Assembly (NCBI GenBank): GCA_017937655.1
Contig: JAGBDE010000002.1
Location: 1 to 32,760 of the forward strand
Origin: Clostridia bacterium
GTDB lineage: Bacteria; Bacillota; Clostridia; Christensenellales; Aristaeellaceae
Reading direction: 5' to 3'
Length of the DNA: 32,760 nt
The position numbers and the translations under genes were made by a program. This document shows positions 1-7,085 of the stretch, piece after piece; within the stretch, counting starts at the first letter, position 1; every line of letters starts with the position of its first letter. A model generated the notes under the pieces. The model did no database searches. It was not told where the DNA came from and saw nothing but the letters and a program-made list of their open reading frames with translations.

Positions 1-1985
1 ATCATGGGGTTGAACTCGTGCAGGGAGGAAATGATGTCCTTGATCTGCTGCACGGTCTTGCCCTGAGCGGCGGCAAGAGCGGCGATGTCTTCTTCGGTGG
101 TGGGCACGAACTCGTGCAGCGGGGGATCCAGGAAGCGGATGCACACGGGATGCTCTTCCATGGCCTCGTACAGGCCTTCGAAGTCAGCCTGCTGCATGGG
201 CTCGATCTTGGCCAGGGCGGCCTCGCGCTCTTCAACAGTGTCGGCGCAGATCATCTCGCGGAAGGAAGCGATACGGCCTTCCTCGAAGAACATGTGCTCG
301 GTACGGCACAGGCCGATGCCCTCAGCACCCAGCTGACGAGCCTTGATGGCGTCGCGGGGGGAGTCGGCATTGGTGCGAACCTTCAGGGTACGATACTGAT
401 CAGCCCAAGCCATGATGCGGCCGAATTCGCCAGCGATCTCGGCGTCCTTGGTGGGGATCAGGCCAGCGTAGATGTTGCCGGTGGAGCCGTCCAGGGACAG
501 TTCGTCGCCCTCGTGGAAGGTCTGGCCAGCCAGGGTGAAGACCTTGTTCTCTTCATCCATGTTGATCTCGGTGCAGCCGGACACGCAGCAGGTACCCATG
601 CCACGGGCCACAACAGCAGCGTGAGAGGTCATGCCGCCGCGCACGGTCAGGATGCCCTGAGCAGCCATCATGCCCTCGATGTCTTCGGGAGAGGTCTCCA
701 GACGAACCAGAACGACCTTCTCGCCGCGGGCAGCCCATTCCTTGGCGTCCTCAGCGGAGAAGACGATCTTACCAGCAGCAGCGCCGGGGGAAGCAGGCAG
801 AGCCTTGCCGATGGCGGTAGCGGCCTTCAGAGCCTTGGGGTCGAACTGGGGATGCAGCAGGGTGTCCAGGTTACGGGGATCGATCATGGACACGGCCTTC
901 TTCTCGTCGATCATGCCTTCGTCCACCAGGTCGCAGGCGATCTTCAGAGCGGCGGGAGCGGTACGCTTGCCGTTACGGGTCTGCAGCATGTAGAGCTTGC
1001 CGTTCTCAACGGTGAACTCCATGTCCTGCATGTCACGATAGTGGTCTTCCAGGATCTTGCAGACGTTCTGGAACTGCTCGAAAGCAGCGGGGAACTTGTC
1101 AGCCATCTCGGAGATGGGCATGGGAGTACGGACGCCAGCCACAACGTCTTCGCCCTGGGCGTTGGTCAGGAACTCGCCCATCAGGCCGCGCTTACCGGTG
1201 GCGGGGTCACGGGTAAAAGCAACGCCGGTGCCGCAATCGTCGCCCATGTTGCCGAAGGCCATGGACTGAACGTTAACAGCAGTACCCCAGGAGTAGGGGA
1301 TGTCGTTCTCGCGGCGATAGATGTTGGCGCGGGGGTTGTCCCAGGAACGGAACACGGCCTTCACGGCGCCCATCAGCTGCTCCACGGGATCGGTGGGGAA
1401 ATCCTGGCCGATCTTGGCCTTGTATTCGGCCTTGAACTGGTTGGCCAGTTCCTTCAGGTCGTCAGCGGTCAGGTCAACGTCCTGGGTAACGCCCTTCTTT
1501 TCCTTCATCTCGTCGATGAGGACTTCGAAGTACTTCTTGCCGACTTCCATAACAACGTCGGAGTACATCTGGATGAAACGGCGATAGCAGTCATAGGCCC
1601 AACGGGGGTTGCCGGACTTGGCAGCCAGAACCTCGACCACTTCCTCGTTCAGGCCCAGGTTCAGGATGGTGTCCATCATGCCGGGCATGGAAGCGCGGGC
1701 GCCGGAACGAACGGAAACCAGCAGGGGGTTTTCCTTGTCACCGAACTTCTTGCCGGTGATTTCTTCCAGCTTGGTAACGTTAGCCATGATCTCAGCTTCG
1801 ATTTCGGCGTTGATCTGACGGCCGTCCTCGTAGTACTGGGTGCAGGCCTCGGTAGAAATGGTGAAGCCCTGGGGCACAGGCAGGCCGATGTTGGTCATCT
1901 CAGCCAGGTTAGCGCCCTTGCCGCCCAGCAGCTCGCGCATGGTGCCATTGCCCTCGGTGAAAAGGTAGACAAACTTCTTCGCCAT
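1..1985 (-). CDS. ppdK: Pyruvate, phosphate dikinase, 3'-truncated by the window edge
   Basis: Cytosolic enzyme that interconverts pyruvate + ATP + Pi and PEP + AMP + PPi; in anaerobes it often works in glycolysis. The reading frame runs from an ATG preceded by AGGAG and continues off the left edge without a stop, giving 661 residues of a family that is usually about 875. The N-terminus (AKKFVYLFTEG) and the glycine-rich ATP-grasp start (ELLGGKGANLAEM) are typical. The phosphohistidine domain carries GGMTSHAAVVARG with the catalytic His at residue 455 and the regulatory Thr at 453. The start of the PEP/pyruvate barrel (GAEGIGLCRTEHMFF) follows. The pyruvate-side catalytic Cys lies beyond the window. 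It is transcribed divergently from lgt. Identity is very secure. Confidence 0.97.
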   Translation of the reverse strand, partial: MAKKFVYLFTEGNGTMRELLGGKGANLAEMTNIGLPVPQGFTISTEACTQYYEDGRQINAEIEAEIMANVTKLEEITGKKFGDKENPLLVSVRSGARASMPGMMDTILNLGLNEEVVEVLAAKSGNPRWAYDCYRRFIQMYSDVVMEVGKKYFEVLIDEMKEKKGVTQDVDLTADDLKELANQFKAEYKAKIGQDFPTDPVEQLMGAVKAVFRSWDNPRANIYRRENDIPYSWGTAVNVQSMAFGNMGDDCGTGVAFTRDPATGKRGLMGEFLTNAQGEDVVAGVRTPMPISEMADKFPAAFEQFQNVCKILEDHYRDMQDMEFTVENGKLYMLQTRNGKRTAPAALKIACDLVDEGMIDEKKAVSMIDPRNLDTLLHPQFDPKALKAATAIGKALPASPGAAAGKIVFSAEDAKEWAARGEKVVLVRLETSPEDIEGMMAAQGILTVRGGMTSHAAVVARGMGTCCVSGCTEINMDEENKVFTLAGQTFHEGDELSLDGSTGNIYAGLIPTKDAEIAGEFGRIMAWADQYRTLKVRTNADSPRDAIKARQLGAEGIGLCRTEHMFFEEGRIASFREMICADTVEEREAALAKIEPMQQADFEGLYEAMEEHPVCIRFLDPPLHEFVPTTEEDIAALAAAQGKTVQQIKDIISSLHEFNPM

Positions 1986-2068
1986 GGGAAACACTCCTCT
2001 TCATATTATTGTGGACGATTCACCGGCGGAAACCCTTCCCCAATGCTCATCCTTCCATTAACCCATTC

Positions 2069-2097
2069 ATTATAGCCATTCCGGCAAAAAAATTCAA
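2069..2097 (-). promoter_or_regulatory. Predicted sigma-A promoter of ppdK
   Basis: On the minus strand there is TTGAAT, a 17-base spacer and a perfect TATAAT, which would place the start point about 75-80 bases upstream of the ppdK ATG. The hexamers and spacing are seen directly; activity is inferred. Confidence 0.65.
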
Positions 2098-2194
2098 GGT
2101 ATATTTTCCAAAACAGTTCTATTTTCATAAAAGAAATATTCTGCGCCGCATTCCGCCTCCATCTTCCAAAAAAGGATGCCCACGGCGGGGATTC

Positions 2195-2223
2195 TTGACA
2201 CCCCTTTTTTGCCAGAATATAAT
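2195..2223 (+). promoter_or_regulatory. Consensus sigma-A promoter of the lgt operon
   Basis: Perfect TTGACA, exactly 17 bases, then perfect TATAAT. It lies about 30 bases upstream of the lgt start codon and gives a short leader. One of the clearest promoters in the window. Confidence 0.85.
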
Positions 2224-2253
2224 AGGTACGATGAAAAAAGGAGGCGCAAAACT

Positions 2254-3378
2254 TTGGCCATTCCTTACAGCCGGACGATTTTTCTGAATATTCCCTGGTA
2301 CAGCGTGCTGATTGTAACGGGCATGATCCTGGCGGTCATCCTGGCCGAAAGCGAGCAGAAGCGCAAGAACCTGCCGCAGGACTGCATTCTGGACGCCACC
2401 CTCTGGGCGGTGCCCTGCGGCATCATCGGCGCAAGGCTGTACTACGTGGCGATGCGCTGGGACGTGTTCCGGGGCGATCCCCTGTCCATCCTCCGGATTT
2501 GGGAAGGCGGACTGGCCATCTACGGCGGGGTCATCGCCGGAATGGCGGCGGTTTTCCTGTATTCCCGCAAAAAGAAGCTGAGCTGCCTCGGCCTTTTGGA
2601 CTGCCTGGCGCCGGGCGTGCTCCTGGCCCAGGCCATCGGCCGCTGGGGTAACTATTTCAACATGGAAGCCTTTGGCCCGGAAATTCACAACCCCCTGTTC
2701 CAGTTTTTCCCCATGGGCGTGCTGATCCCCGCAAGCGGCGGATATACCTGGCACATGGCCACGTTCTTTTACGAATCCATGTGGAACCTGGCAGGCTTCA
2801 TCCTTCTGTGGGCGTTTCGCAAAAAGCAGAAGGTGGCGGGCAGCCAGCTGTTCTGGTACTTTCTGTGGTACGGCAGCGGGCGGTTCGTGATCGAAGGGCT
2901 CCGGGAGGACAGCCTGTACATCGGCAATATCCGGGTGTCCCAGCTGCTGAGCCTGCTGCTTTGCCTGGCCGCCATCCTGTGGCTCTGCTGGAAGCATGCC
3001 CCCCGGGACGACAAGCGCAGCCTGGTCACCGCGCTGATGGGCTGCCTGTGCCTCTGGGTCCGGTGCTTCCTGCTGAATGCCGACGGCCCCGTGGCGTATG
3101 TGTACATCCTGTTGTGGCTGCTGGCCGCTGGCAGCGCGCTGCAGCTGATGCCCGGCAAAACCAGGCTGATCATCGCCGTGGTGGCGGTAGCCGCCATCGA
3201 CCTGTTTGCCATGGCCGCGCCGTCCCTCTTTCCCGGAGCAGCCTCGTTCCTCATCCGCCTCCGCAGCCTGATCTGCTGCCTGACCCTGCCTGTTTACACC
3301 GCTTTGGTGGTGTATTCCCTCGCTACGAAAGACGCCGCAAAGGAGCCTGAATATGCCCATCGGAAAACGGAAGAATGA
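2254..3378 (+). CDS. lgt: Prolipoprotein diacylglyceryl transferase with a C-terminal membrane extension
   Basis: Membrane enzyme that moves diacylglyceryl from phosphatidylglycerol to the lipobox Cys of prolipoproteins, the first step of lipoprotein maturation. The signature IGRWGNYFNMEAFG (residues 128-141), WEGGLAIYGG (83-92) and GRFVIEGLREDSL are all present. The TTG start is chosen because GGAGG sits 9 bases upstream; an in-frame ATG at 2176 lies before the promoter -35 and cannot be used. The product is 374 residues, whereas the family is usually 260-300. Roughly the last 110 residues form an extra hydrophobic region with three or four possible membrane helices and a charged tail. It is the first gene of an overlapping operon with a serine hydrolase and recX. 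Confidence 0.95.
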   Translation: MAIPYSRTIFLNIPWYSVLIVTGMILAVILAESEQKRKNLPQDCILDATLWAVPCGIIGARLYYVAMRWDVFRGDPLSILRIWEGGLAIYGGVIAGMAAVFLYSRKKKLSCLGLLDCLAPGVLLAQAIGRWGNYFNMEAFGPEIHNPLFQFFPMGVLIPASGGYTWHMATFFYESMWNLAGFILLWAFRKKQKVAGSQLFWYFLWYGSGRFVIEGLREDSLYIGNIRVSQLLSLLLCLAAILWLCWKHAPRDDKRSLVTALMGCLCLWVRCFLLNADGPVAYVYILLWLLAAGSALQLMPGKTRLIIAVVAVAAIDLFAMAAPSLFPGAASFLIRLRSLICCLTLPVYTALVVYSLATKDAAKEPEYAHRKTEE

Positions 3379-4513
3379 TCTCTACGGCCTGGCCATGCCC
3401 TTCCTGGGAAAGCCCTGCGGATGGAAATCCGTCCAGGGCGGCGACCCGGAAGAAGCCGCCGCAGTCCGGAAAATCCTGAAGAAATACCACGCCGTCGGCG
3501 CGGCCATCCAGCGGTTTGAAAAGGGGCAGCTCACCGCCCTCTACACCGCCGGAAACGCCCGGCTCAGCCCCAAAGCGCCGGTAGCGGGAAACACCCTCTT
3601 CCGCACCGCATCCATCGCCAAGACCATCACCGCCCTGCTGGTGTTCCGCCTGCAAACTTTGGGCAAGCTGGACGTGCGGGAAGAAGTGTCCGACTTCCTG
3701 GGCTACTCCGTCTCCAATCCTCATTGCCCCAAGGCCCCCATTACCCTGGCCATGCTGCTGAACCATACTTCCAGCATCATCGACAGCCAGGCCTATTTCG
3801 CATCCTTCGCAAACCCGGGCAACCTGCAGCGGCTTCTGATCGACCCTGCCGCCTACGCGCCCACCATCCCGGGCACCCAATTCAAGTACAGCAATTTTGC
3901 CGCTGGAATCATCGGCTGCATGCTGGAGAAGCGTTTCTCCATGAGCCTGGAAGCCCTTTTCCGGCAGGAGTTTGGCCCGCCTCATATCGAGGCCACCTAC
4001 GACATCACCACCGTGGACGCTGCCCGCCTGGCGGACAGCTGGCGGGTGCTGCCACAGAAGCAGTGCTTCGACGCCCTCCGCCGCCGGGAGGCCTCCTCCC
4101 CCATCGACCAGCCCGACCCGGACAGCCACTACCTGCTGGCCTCCGGCAACGTCTACCTGACCGCCGAGGCCCTTGCCCGGCTGACATTGCTGGCCTGGCA
4201 CGGCGGCGACGGCTTCATCAGCCCGGAATGTCTTTCCATGATGCAGACCCCCGCCAGCCATTGGCCGGAGCCGGAGGTGCGCATGGGCCACGGCATGGGC
4301 CTGTTCCAGCTGGAGGACGAAGCCATCTGCCCCCGGCCTTTGTGGGGCCACCAGGGCTTTGCCTACGGCGCGGTCAACGGCCTGTTCTTCGACGCGGAGG
4401 GCAATGGATTTGCGTCCCTCAACAGCGGCGTCAGCGAGCAACGGCTGGGCCATCTGGCCCTGATCCACAAAGACCTGATCCGCCTTTTCTGGAAGGACGA
4501 TGCCCATGAATAA
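3353..4513 (+). CDS. Beta-lactamase-related serine hydrolase
   Basis: Member of the class C beta-lactamase / penicillin-binding-protein-like esterase family. The catalytic set is visible: SIAK at residues 87-90 (SxxK), YSN at 179-181 (YxN), and HQG at 333-335 in place of KTG, as is common in the esterase/peptidase branch. Length is 386 residues. No clear signal peptide is seen, so it may be cytosolic. The ATG has AAAGGAG 7 bases upstream and overlaps the end of lgt by 26 bases; recX overlaps its own end, so all three genes are probably co-translated. True substrate is unknown; candidates are esters, D-amino peptides or beta-lactams. Confidence 0.88.
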   Translation: MPIGKRKNDLYGLAMPFLGKPCGWKSVQGGDPEEAAAVRKILKKYHAVGAAIQRFEKGQLTALYTAGNARLSPKAPVAGNTLFRTASIAKTITALLVFRLQTLGKLDVREEVSDFLGYSVSNPHCPKAPITLAMLLNHTSSIIDSQAYFASFANPGNLQRLLIDPAAYAPTIPGTQFKYSNFAAGIIGCMLEKRFSMSLEALFRQEFGPPHIEATYDITTVDAARLADSWRVLPQKQCFDALRRREASSPIDQPDPDSHYLLASGNVYLTAEALARLTLLAWHGGDGFISPECLSMMQTPASHWPEPEVRMGHGMGLFQLEDEAICPRPLWGHQGFAYGAVNGLFFDAEGNGFASLNSGVSEQRLGHLALIHKDLIRLFWKDDAHE

Positions 4514-5147
4514 CGACGTTGTCACCGCCGTGGAAACCAGCAAGAAAGGCGCGCTGGTCACCGTCAATCATGGCCAGGAGGTGCTGTACATCAGCCGGGA
4601 AAACTGGCTGGAACGCCGCTTTGCCGAGGGGGACGAAATCGACCTGGAGGAGCTGCATCAATGGCTGCTGCCCCGGCAGTACCCGGAGGCGCTGAACTAC
4701 GCGGTCAGCCTGCTGGCCCTGCGGGGCCGCAGCACCGGCGAGCTTCGCAAAAAGCTGCTGGAGCGGCACTACATGGACGACACCGCCGACATGGTCATCT
4801 ACAAGCTGGAAAAGGAGCGCTTCGTGGATGACGAAGCCTTCGCCCGGGATTATGCCGCCCAGCTGAGCCGACGCAAGCTGGGCAAAAAACGGATCCTGAT
4901 GGAGCTGAGGCACAAGGGTATCCCCCAGGACATGGCCGAGGAAGCCATCGCCGCCCTGGATGAGGAAGAAACCGCCGACGGCGCGGTGGAGCTGGCCCGG
5001 AAGCTGCTGAAAAAGTATTCCCGGGAGGAAGACGCCCGCAAAGCCATGCAGAAGCTGCTGGCGGCCATGGCCCGGCGCGGCTACGGCTTTGACGAGGCCC
5101 GGCAGGCGGTGGAGACCGCCATGGCCTCCCTGGAAGAGGAAGAATAA
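4506..5147 (+). CDS. recX: Regulatory protein RecX
   Basis: Small helical-repeat protein that binds RecA filaments and modulates recombination and SOS activity. Typical RecX text is seen: YAVSLLALRGRSTGELRKKL, then EKERFVDDEAFARDY, and repeated three-helix units to the end (213 residues from this start). There are two nearby ATGs, at 4500 and 4506. The second is preferred because GGAAGGA then lies 8 bases upstream rather than 2. The start overlaps the end of the serine hydrolase gene. It has no recA next to it here. Confidence 0.92.
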   Translation: MNNDVVTAVETSKKGALVTVNHGQEVLYISRENWLERRFAEGDEIDLEELHQWLLPRQYPEALNYAVSLLALRGRSTGELRKKLLERHYMDDTADMVIYKLEKERFVDDEAFARDYAAQLSRRKLGKKRILMELRHKGIPQDMAEEAIAALDEEETADGAVELARKLLKKYSREEDARKAMQKLLAAMARRGYGFDEARQAVETAMASLEEEE

Positions 5148-5154
5148 ACAAAAA

Positions 5155-5192
5155 AACACCCCGGAAACGGCTGTTACCGTCTCCGGGGTGTT
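5155..5192 (-). terminator. Intrinsic terminator of the lepB/DUF951 unit
   Basis: A 16-bp stem with one mismatch (arms 5155-5170 and 5177-5192) lies directly after the signal peptidase stop. On the minus strand it is followed by a run of T. No T run follows on the plus strand, so it serves mainly the minus-strand gene, although it could also protect the recX 3' end. Confidence 0.85.
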
Positions 5193-5201
5193 GCTGATTC
5201 A

Positions 5202-5840
5202 TCAGTCAATGCTGCGCCACTGGGCAAAGGGGAAAACCACCATCTGCACATGGCCGCGGATCATGTCCCGGGTGATGGGTTCCGGATCCCAGGTGATCAG
5301 CGTGCGGCAGTCGTGGCTATTGTCACGGTTATCGCCGCAAACGAAGTACTCGTCCTCGCCCAAAGTCATGGCAGGCATGGTGTAGCCGTCCTGGTTGCGG
5401 GCAGGGGTCAGGTAGAATTCGTCCACCGCTTCGCCGTTGCGGAGAAGCTGTCCCCCCGTGAACTCAATCACGTCGCCGGGCACGCCCACAATGCGCTTCA
5501 CAAAGTTCTTGCCTTCGTTCCTGGCACCGGGGAAGTGGCAGATGACCACGTCGCCCGCCTGGGGCTTGCCGAAAATGTACTCCGGCTTGGTCACCAGCAT
5601 GATCTCGCCGTCCTTGAGGGTGTCCAGCATGCTGCCGCCGTCCACACGAACAGGCTCAAACAGCAGCGTGCGGATGCACAGGGCGATGACCACCGCCGCG
5701 CCCAAGGTCAGAATCCAGCTGAGAATTTCCTTGCCCACAGACTTTTTCTCTTTCTGCTGCTCCGCGGTTTCGGGGGCAGCGGTTTCATTCACTTCTTCCT
5801 GAACGTTTTCAAGAACTTCGGGCTTATTTTCCACCTGCAT
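5202..5840 (-). CDS. lepB: Signal peptidase I (paralogue 1)
   Basis: Membrane serine protease that removes signal peptides from exported proteins. It has an acidic cytoplasmic N-tail (residues 1-36), one membrane helix (about 38-60), then the catalytic domain with Ser70 in GGSMLDTL and Lys115 in FVKRIVGVPGD. CGDNRDNSHDCR near the end is the conserved last box. The Pro usually found in SMxPTL is Asp. The product is 212 residues. GAAGGAGGT sits 8 bases before the ATG, and the start overlaps the DUF951 stop as ATGA, so the two are translationally coupled. A close paralogue lies just upstream. Confidence 0.95.
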   Translation of the reverse strand: MQVENKPEVLENVQEEVNETAAPETAEQQKEKKSVGKEILSWILTLGAAVVIALCIRTLLFEPVRVDGGSMLDTLKDGEIMLVTKPEYIFGKPQAGDVVICHFPGARNEGKNFVKRIVGVPGDVIEFTGGQLLRNGEAVDEFYLTPARNQDGYTMPAMTLGEDEYFVCGDNRDNSHDCRTLITWDPEPITRDMIRGHVQMVVFPFAQWRSID

Positions 5841-6085
5841 CAGGGGGTACCTCCTTCGCTTTGACCGGTCATCTGCCTGAGGGTCTCCGCCTCCGGCACC
5901 GGGCCTTGTTCAATGGTTTTTTTGCGCCGCTTCACGAATTCGGCCCTGTCCATCATCACGATGCGGCCGCATCCGCAGCACTTGATCTTGATGTCCGCAC
6001 CGATGCGGATCACCGTCCAGCGGTCGCTGCCGCAGGGATGTCCCTTCCGGGTCTGGATCAGGTCGCCCAGACGGATCTCCTCCAT
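5840..6085 (-). CDS. DUF951 family small protein
   Basis: Eighty-one residues matching the DUF951 pattern: LGDLIQTRKGHPCGSDRWTV, then IGADIKIKCCGCGRIVMMDR. Three Cys in a KCCGCGR cluster and an earlier Cys suggest a small metal-binding or nucleic-acid-binding fold, but no function is established for the family. The charged C-terminal tail (about residues 55-81) looks unstructured. The start is preceded by a weak GGGTG site. It is co-transcribed with lepB and overlaps it by 4 bases. Confidence 0.88.
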   Translation of the reverse strand: MEEIRLGDLIQTRKGHPCGSDRWTVIRIGADIKIKCCGCGRIVMMDRAEFVKRRKKTIEQGPVPEAETLRQMTGQSEGGTP

Positions 6086-6118
6086 GGATCTGGCACCCCG
6101 CTTTCAAAATTCATTTCG

Positions 6119-6147
6119 ATTATACAACCAGCTGCCGCAAGTTGCAA
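6119..6147 (-). promoter_or_regulatory. Predicted promoter of the DUF951-lepB unit
   Basis: Minus-strand TTGCAA, 17 bases, perfect TATAAT, about 35 bases before the DUF951 start. The spacer lies in the gap after the second signal peptidase gene, so this unit could be transcribed independently of it. Confidence 0.6.
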
Positions 6148-6170
6148 GCAGCAGCGGCTGGCAAAACGCG

Positions 6171-6770
6171 TCAGTCGATGGTTTCCCAATGGGAGAAAGG
6201 AAACACCACCTGCCGCACGTGGCCCACAATCATCTCCCGGAGGATGGGCTCCGGATCCCAGGTGATGAGGGTACGGCTGTCGTGGCTGTTATCCCGGTTG
6301 TCCCCGCAAACAAAGTATTCACCATCGCCCAGTTCCATGGGCTCCATGGTGTAGCCGCCAAGGTTTCGGCTGGGGGTGAGGTAGTATTCCTCCACCGCCT
6401 CCCCGTTGCGGTAAAGCCGGCCGTCCCGGAAGGCGATCACATCGCCGGGCGCGCCCACGATGCGCTTGACAAACAGCTTGCCCTCGTTGCGCTCGCCGGG
6501 GAACTTGCAGACCACCACGTCGCCCGCCTCAGGCTGGCCAAACAGGTAATCATACTTGGTGACGAACATCCAGTCGTTGTGCTGCAGGGTGTCCTGCATG
6601 CTGTTGCCGTCCACCCGCACAATCTGGAACACAAACGCGCCGATGAGCAGCATGACAACAACGGTCACAACAATATGCAGCGCCCAGCTCAACGCTTCTT
6701 TGGCGAAGGTATTTTTCTTTTTCTCCTCCGGCGCCTCCACTGGGAGGTTCGGATCCTGGTAAGGCTGCAT
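6171..6770 (-). CDS. lepB: Signal peptidase I (paralogue 2)
   Basis: A second type I signal peptidase of 199 residues. There is a short charged N-tail, one membrane helix (about 28-50), Ser57 in GNSMQDTL, Lys102 in FVKRIVGAPGD and CGDNRDNSHDSR near the end. Its catalytic domain is closely similar to the neighbouring copy, including the shared Asp in place of Pro in the Ser box and the same WDPEPI and FPF-W endings, so the pair looks like a tandem duplication separated by DUF951. GGGGGA precedes the ATG by 7 bases. No convincing promoter was identified upstream. Confidence 0.95.
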   Translation of the reverse strand: MQPYQDPNLPVEAPEEKKKNTFAKEALSWALHIVVTVVVMLLIGAFVFQIVRVDGNSMQDTLQHNDWMFVTKYDYLFGQPEAGDVVVCKFPGERNEGKLFVKRIVGAPGDVIAFRDGRLYRNGEAVEEYYLTPSRNLGGYTMEPMELGDGEYFVCGDNRDNSHDSRTLITWDPEPILREMIVGHVRQVVFPFSHWETID

Positions 6771-6859
6771 TGGTTTGTCCCCCTGTAAATCTCGGCAATG
6801 TTACAATACTCTGCCGATGTATCTAAACCGTGGTATTTCTGTAAAGAAACAATGAATTC

Positions 6860-6889
6860 TTGCTTCCGGAGCAAAAAATGTGCTATACT
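6860..6889 (+). promoter_or_regulatory. Predicted promoter of the 39-residue membrane peptide
   Basis: TTGCTT, 18 bases, TATACT, with an extended -10 TGC directly before the -10 hexamer. It lies about 33 bases upstream of the peptide's start codon. Confidence 0.6.
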
Positions 6890-6921
6890 TTTTCCTGGAA
6901 ATCAGGAAAGGAGTGAGTGCC

Positions 6922-7041
6922 TTGTCTAAGCACAAGAACAAGAAAGCACAGCTGAAAACCTGGGGCGTGCGCATTGTCTGCATCGTCCTGGCGGCCCTGA
7001 TGCTGCTTTCCGTTGTGGCCTCTTTCCTGTGGATCTGGTAA
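6922..7041 (+). CDS. Small single-pass membrane peptide (39 residues)
   Basis: TTG start with AAAGGAG 8 bases upstream, its own promoter in front and a strong terminator directly behind: a complete monocistronic unit. The N-terminus is very basic (SKHKNKKAQLK), followed by one hydrophobic helix of about 22 residues ending in FLWIW. The positive-inside rule predicts an N-in, C-out single-pass protein. In size and layout it resembles the small Bacillota membrane proteins of the DUF4044 or Prli42 kind, but similarity is too slight to assign. It lies between divergent lepB and convergent vanW. Function unknown. Confidence 0.72.
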   Translation: MSKHKNKKAQLKTWGVRIVCIVLAALMLLSVVASFLWIW

Positions 7042-7053
7042 CAGCGTATCCGG

Positions 7054-7085
7054 CGGCCCTTCCCAAGCGGGAGGGGCCGTTTTTT
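7054..7085 (+). terminator. Intrinsic terminator after the small membrane peptide
   Basis: GC-rich 11-bp stem with one wobble pair (arms 7054-7064 and 7069-7079), 4-base loop, then six T. It starts 12 bases after the peptide's stop and reaches the stop codon of the convergent VanW gene. Confidence 0.9.

Noticed and set aside
18..2075. 685-codon open frame on the plus strand opposite ppdK
   Set aside because: No ribosome site, low-complexity His/Gly/Val-rich translation and complete antisense overlap with a certain ppdK. It is a codon-bias shadow in GC-rich DNA.
6128..6161. Terminator for the second signal peptidase gene
   Set aside because: The arms pair only in part (CCAGC/GCTGG with internal mismatches) and no good T run follows.
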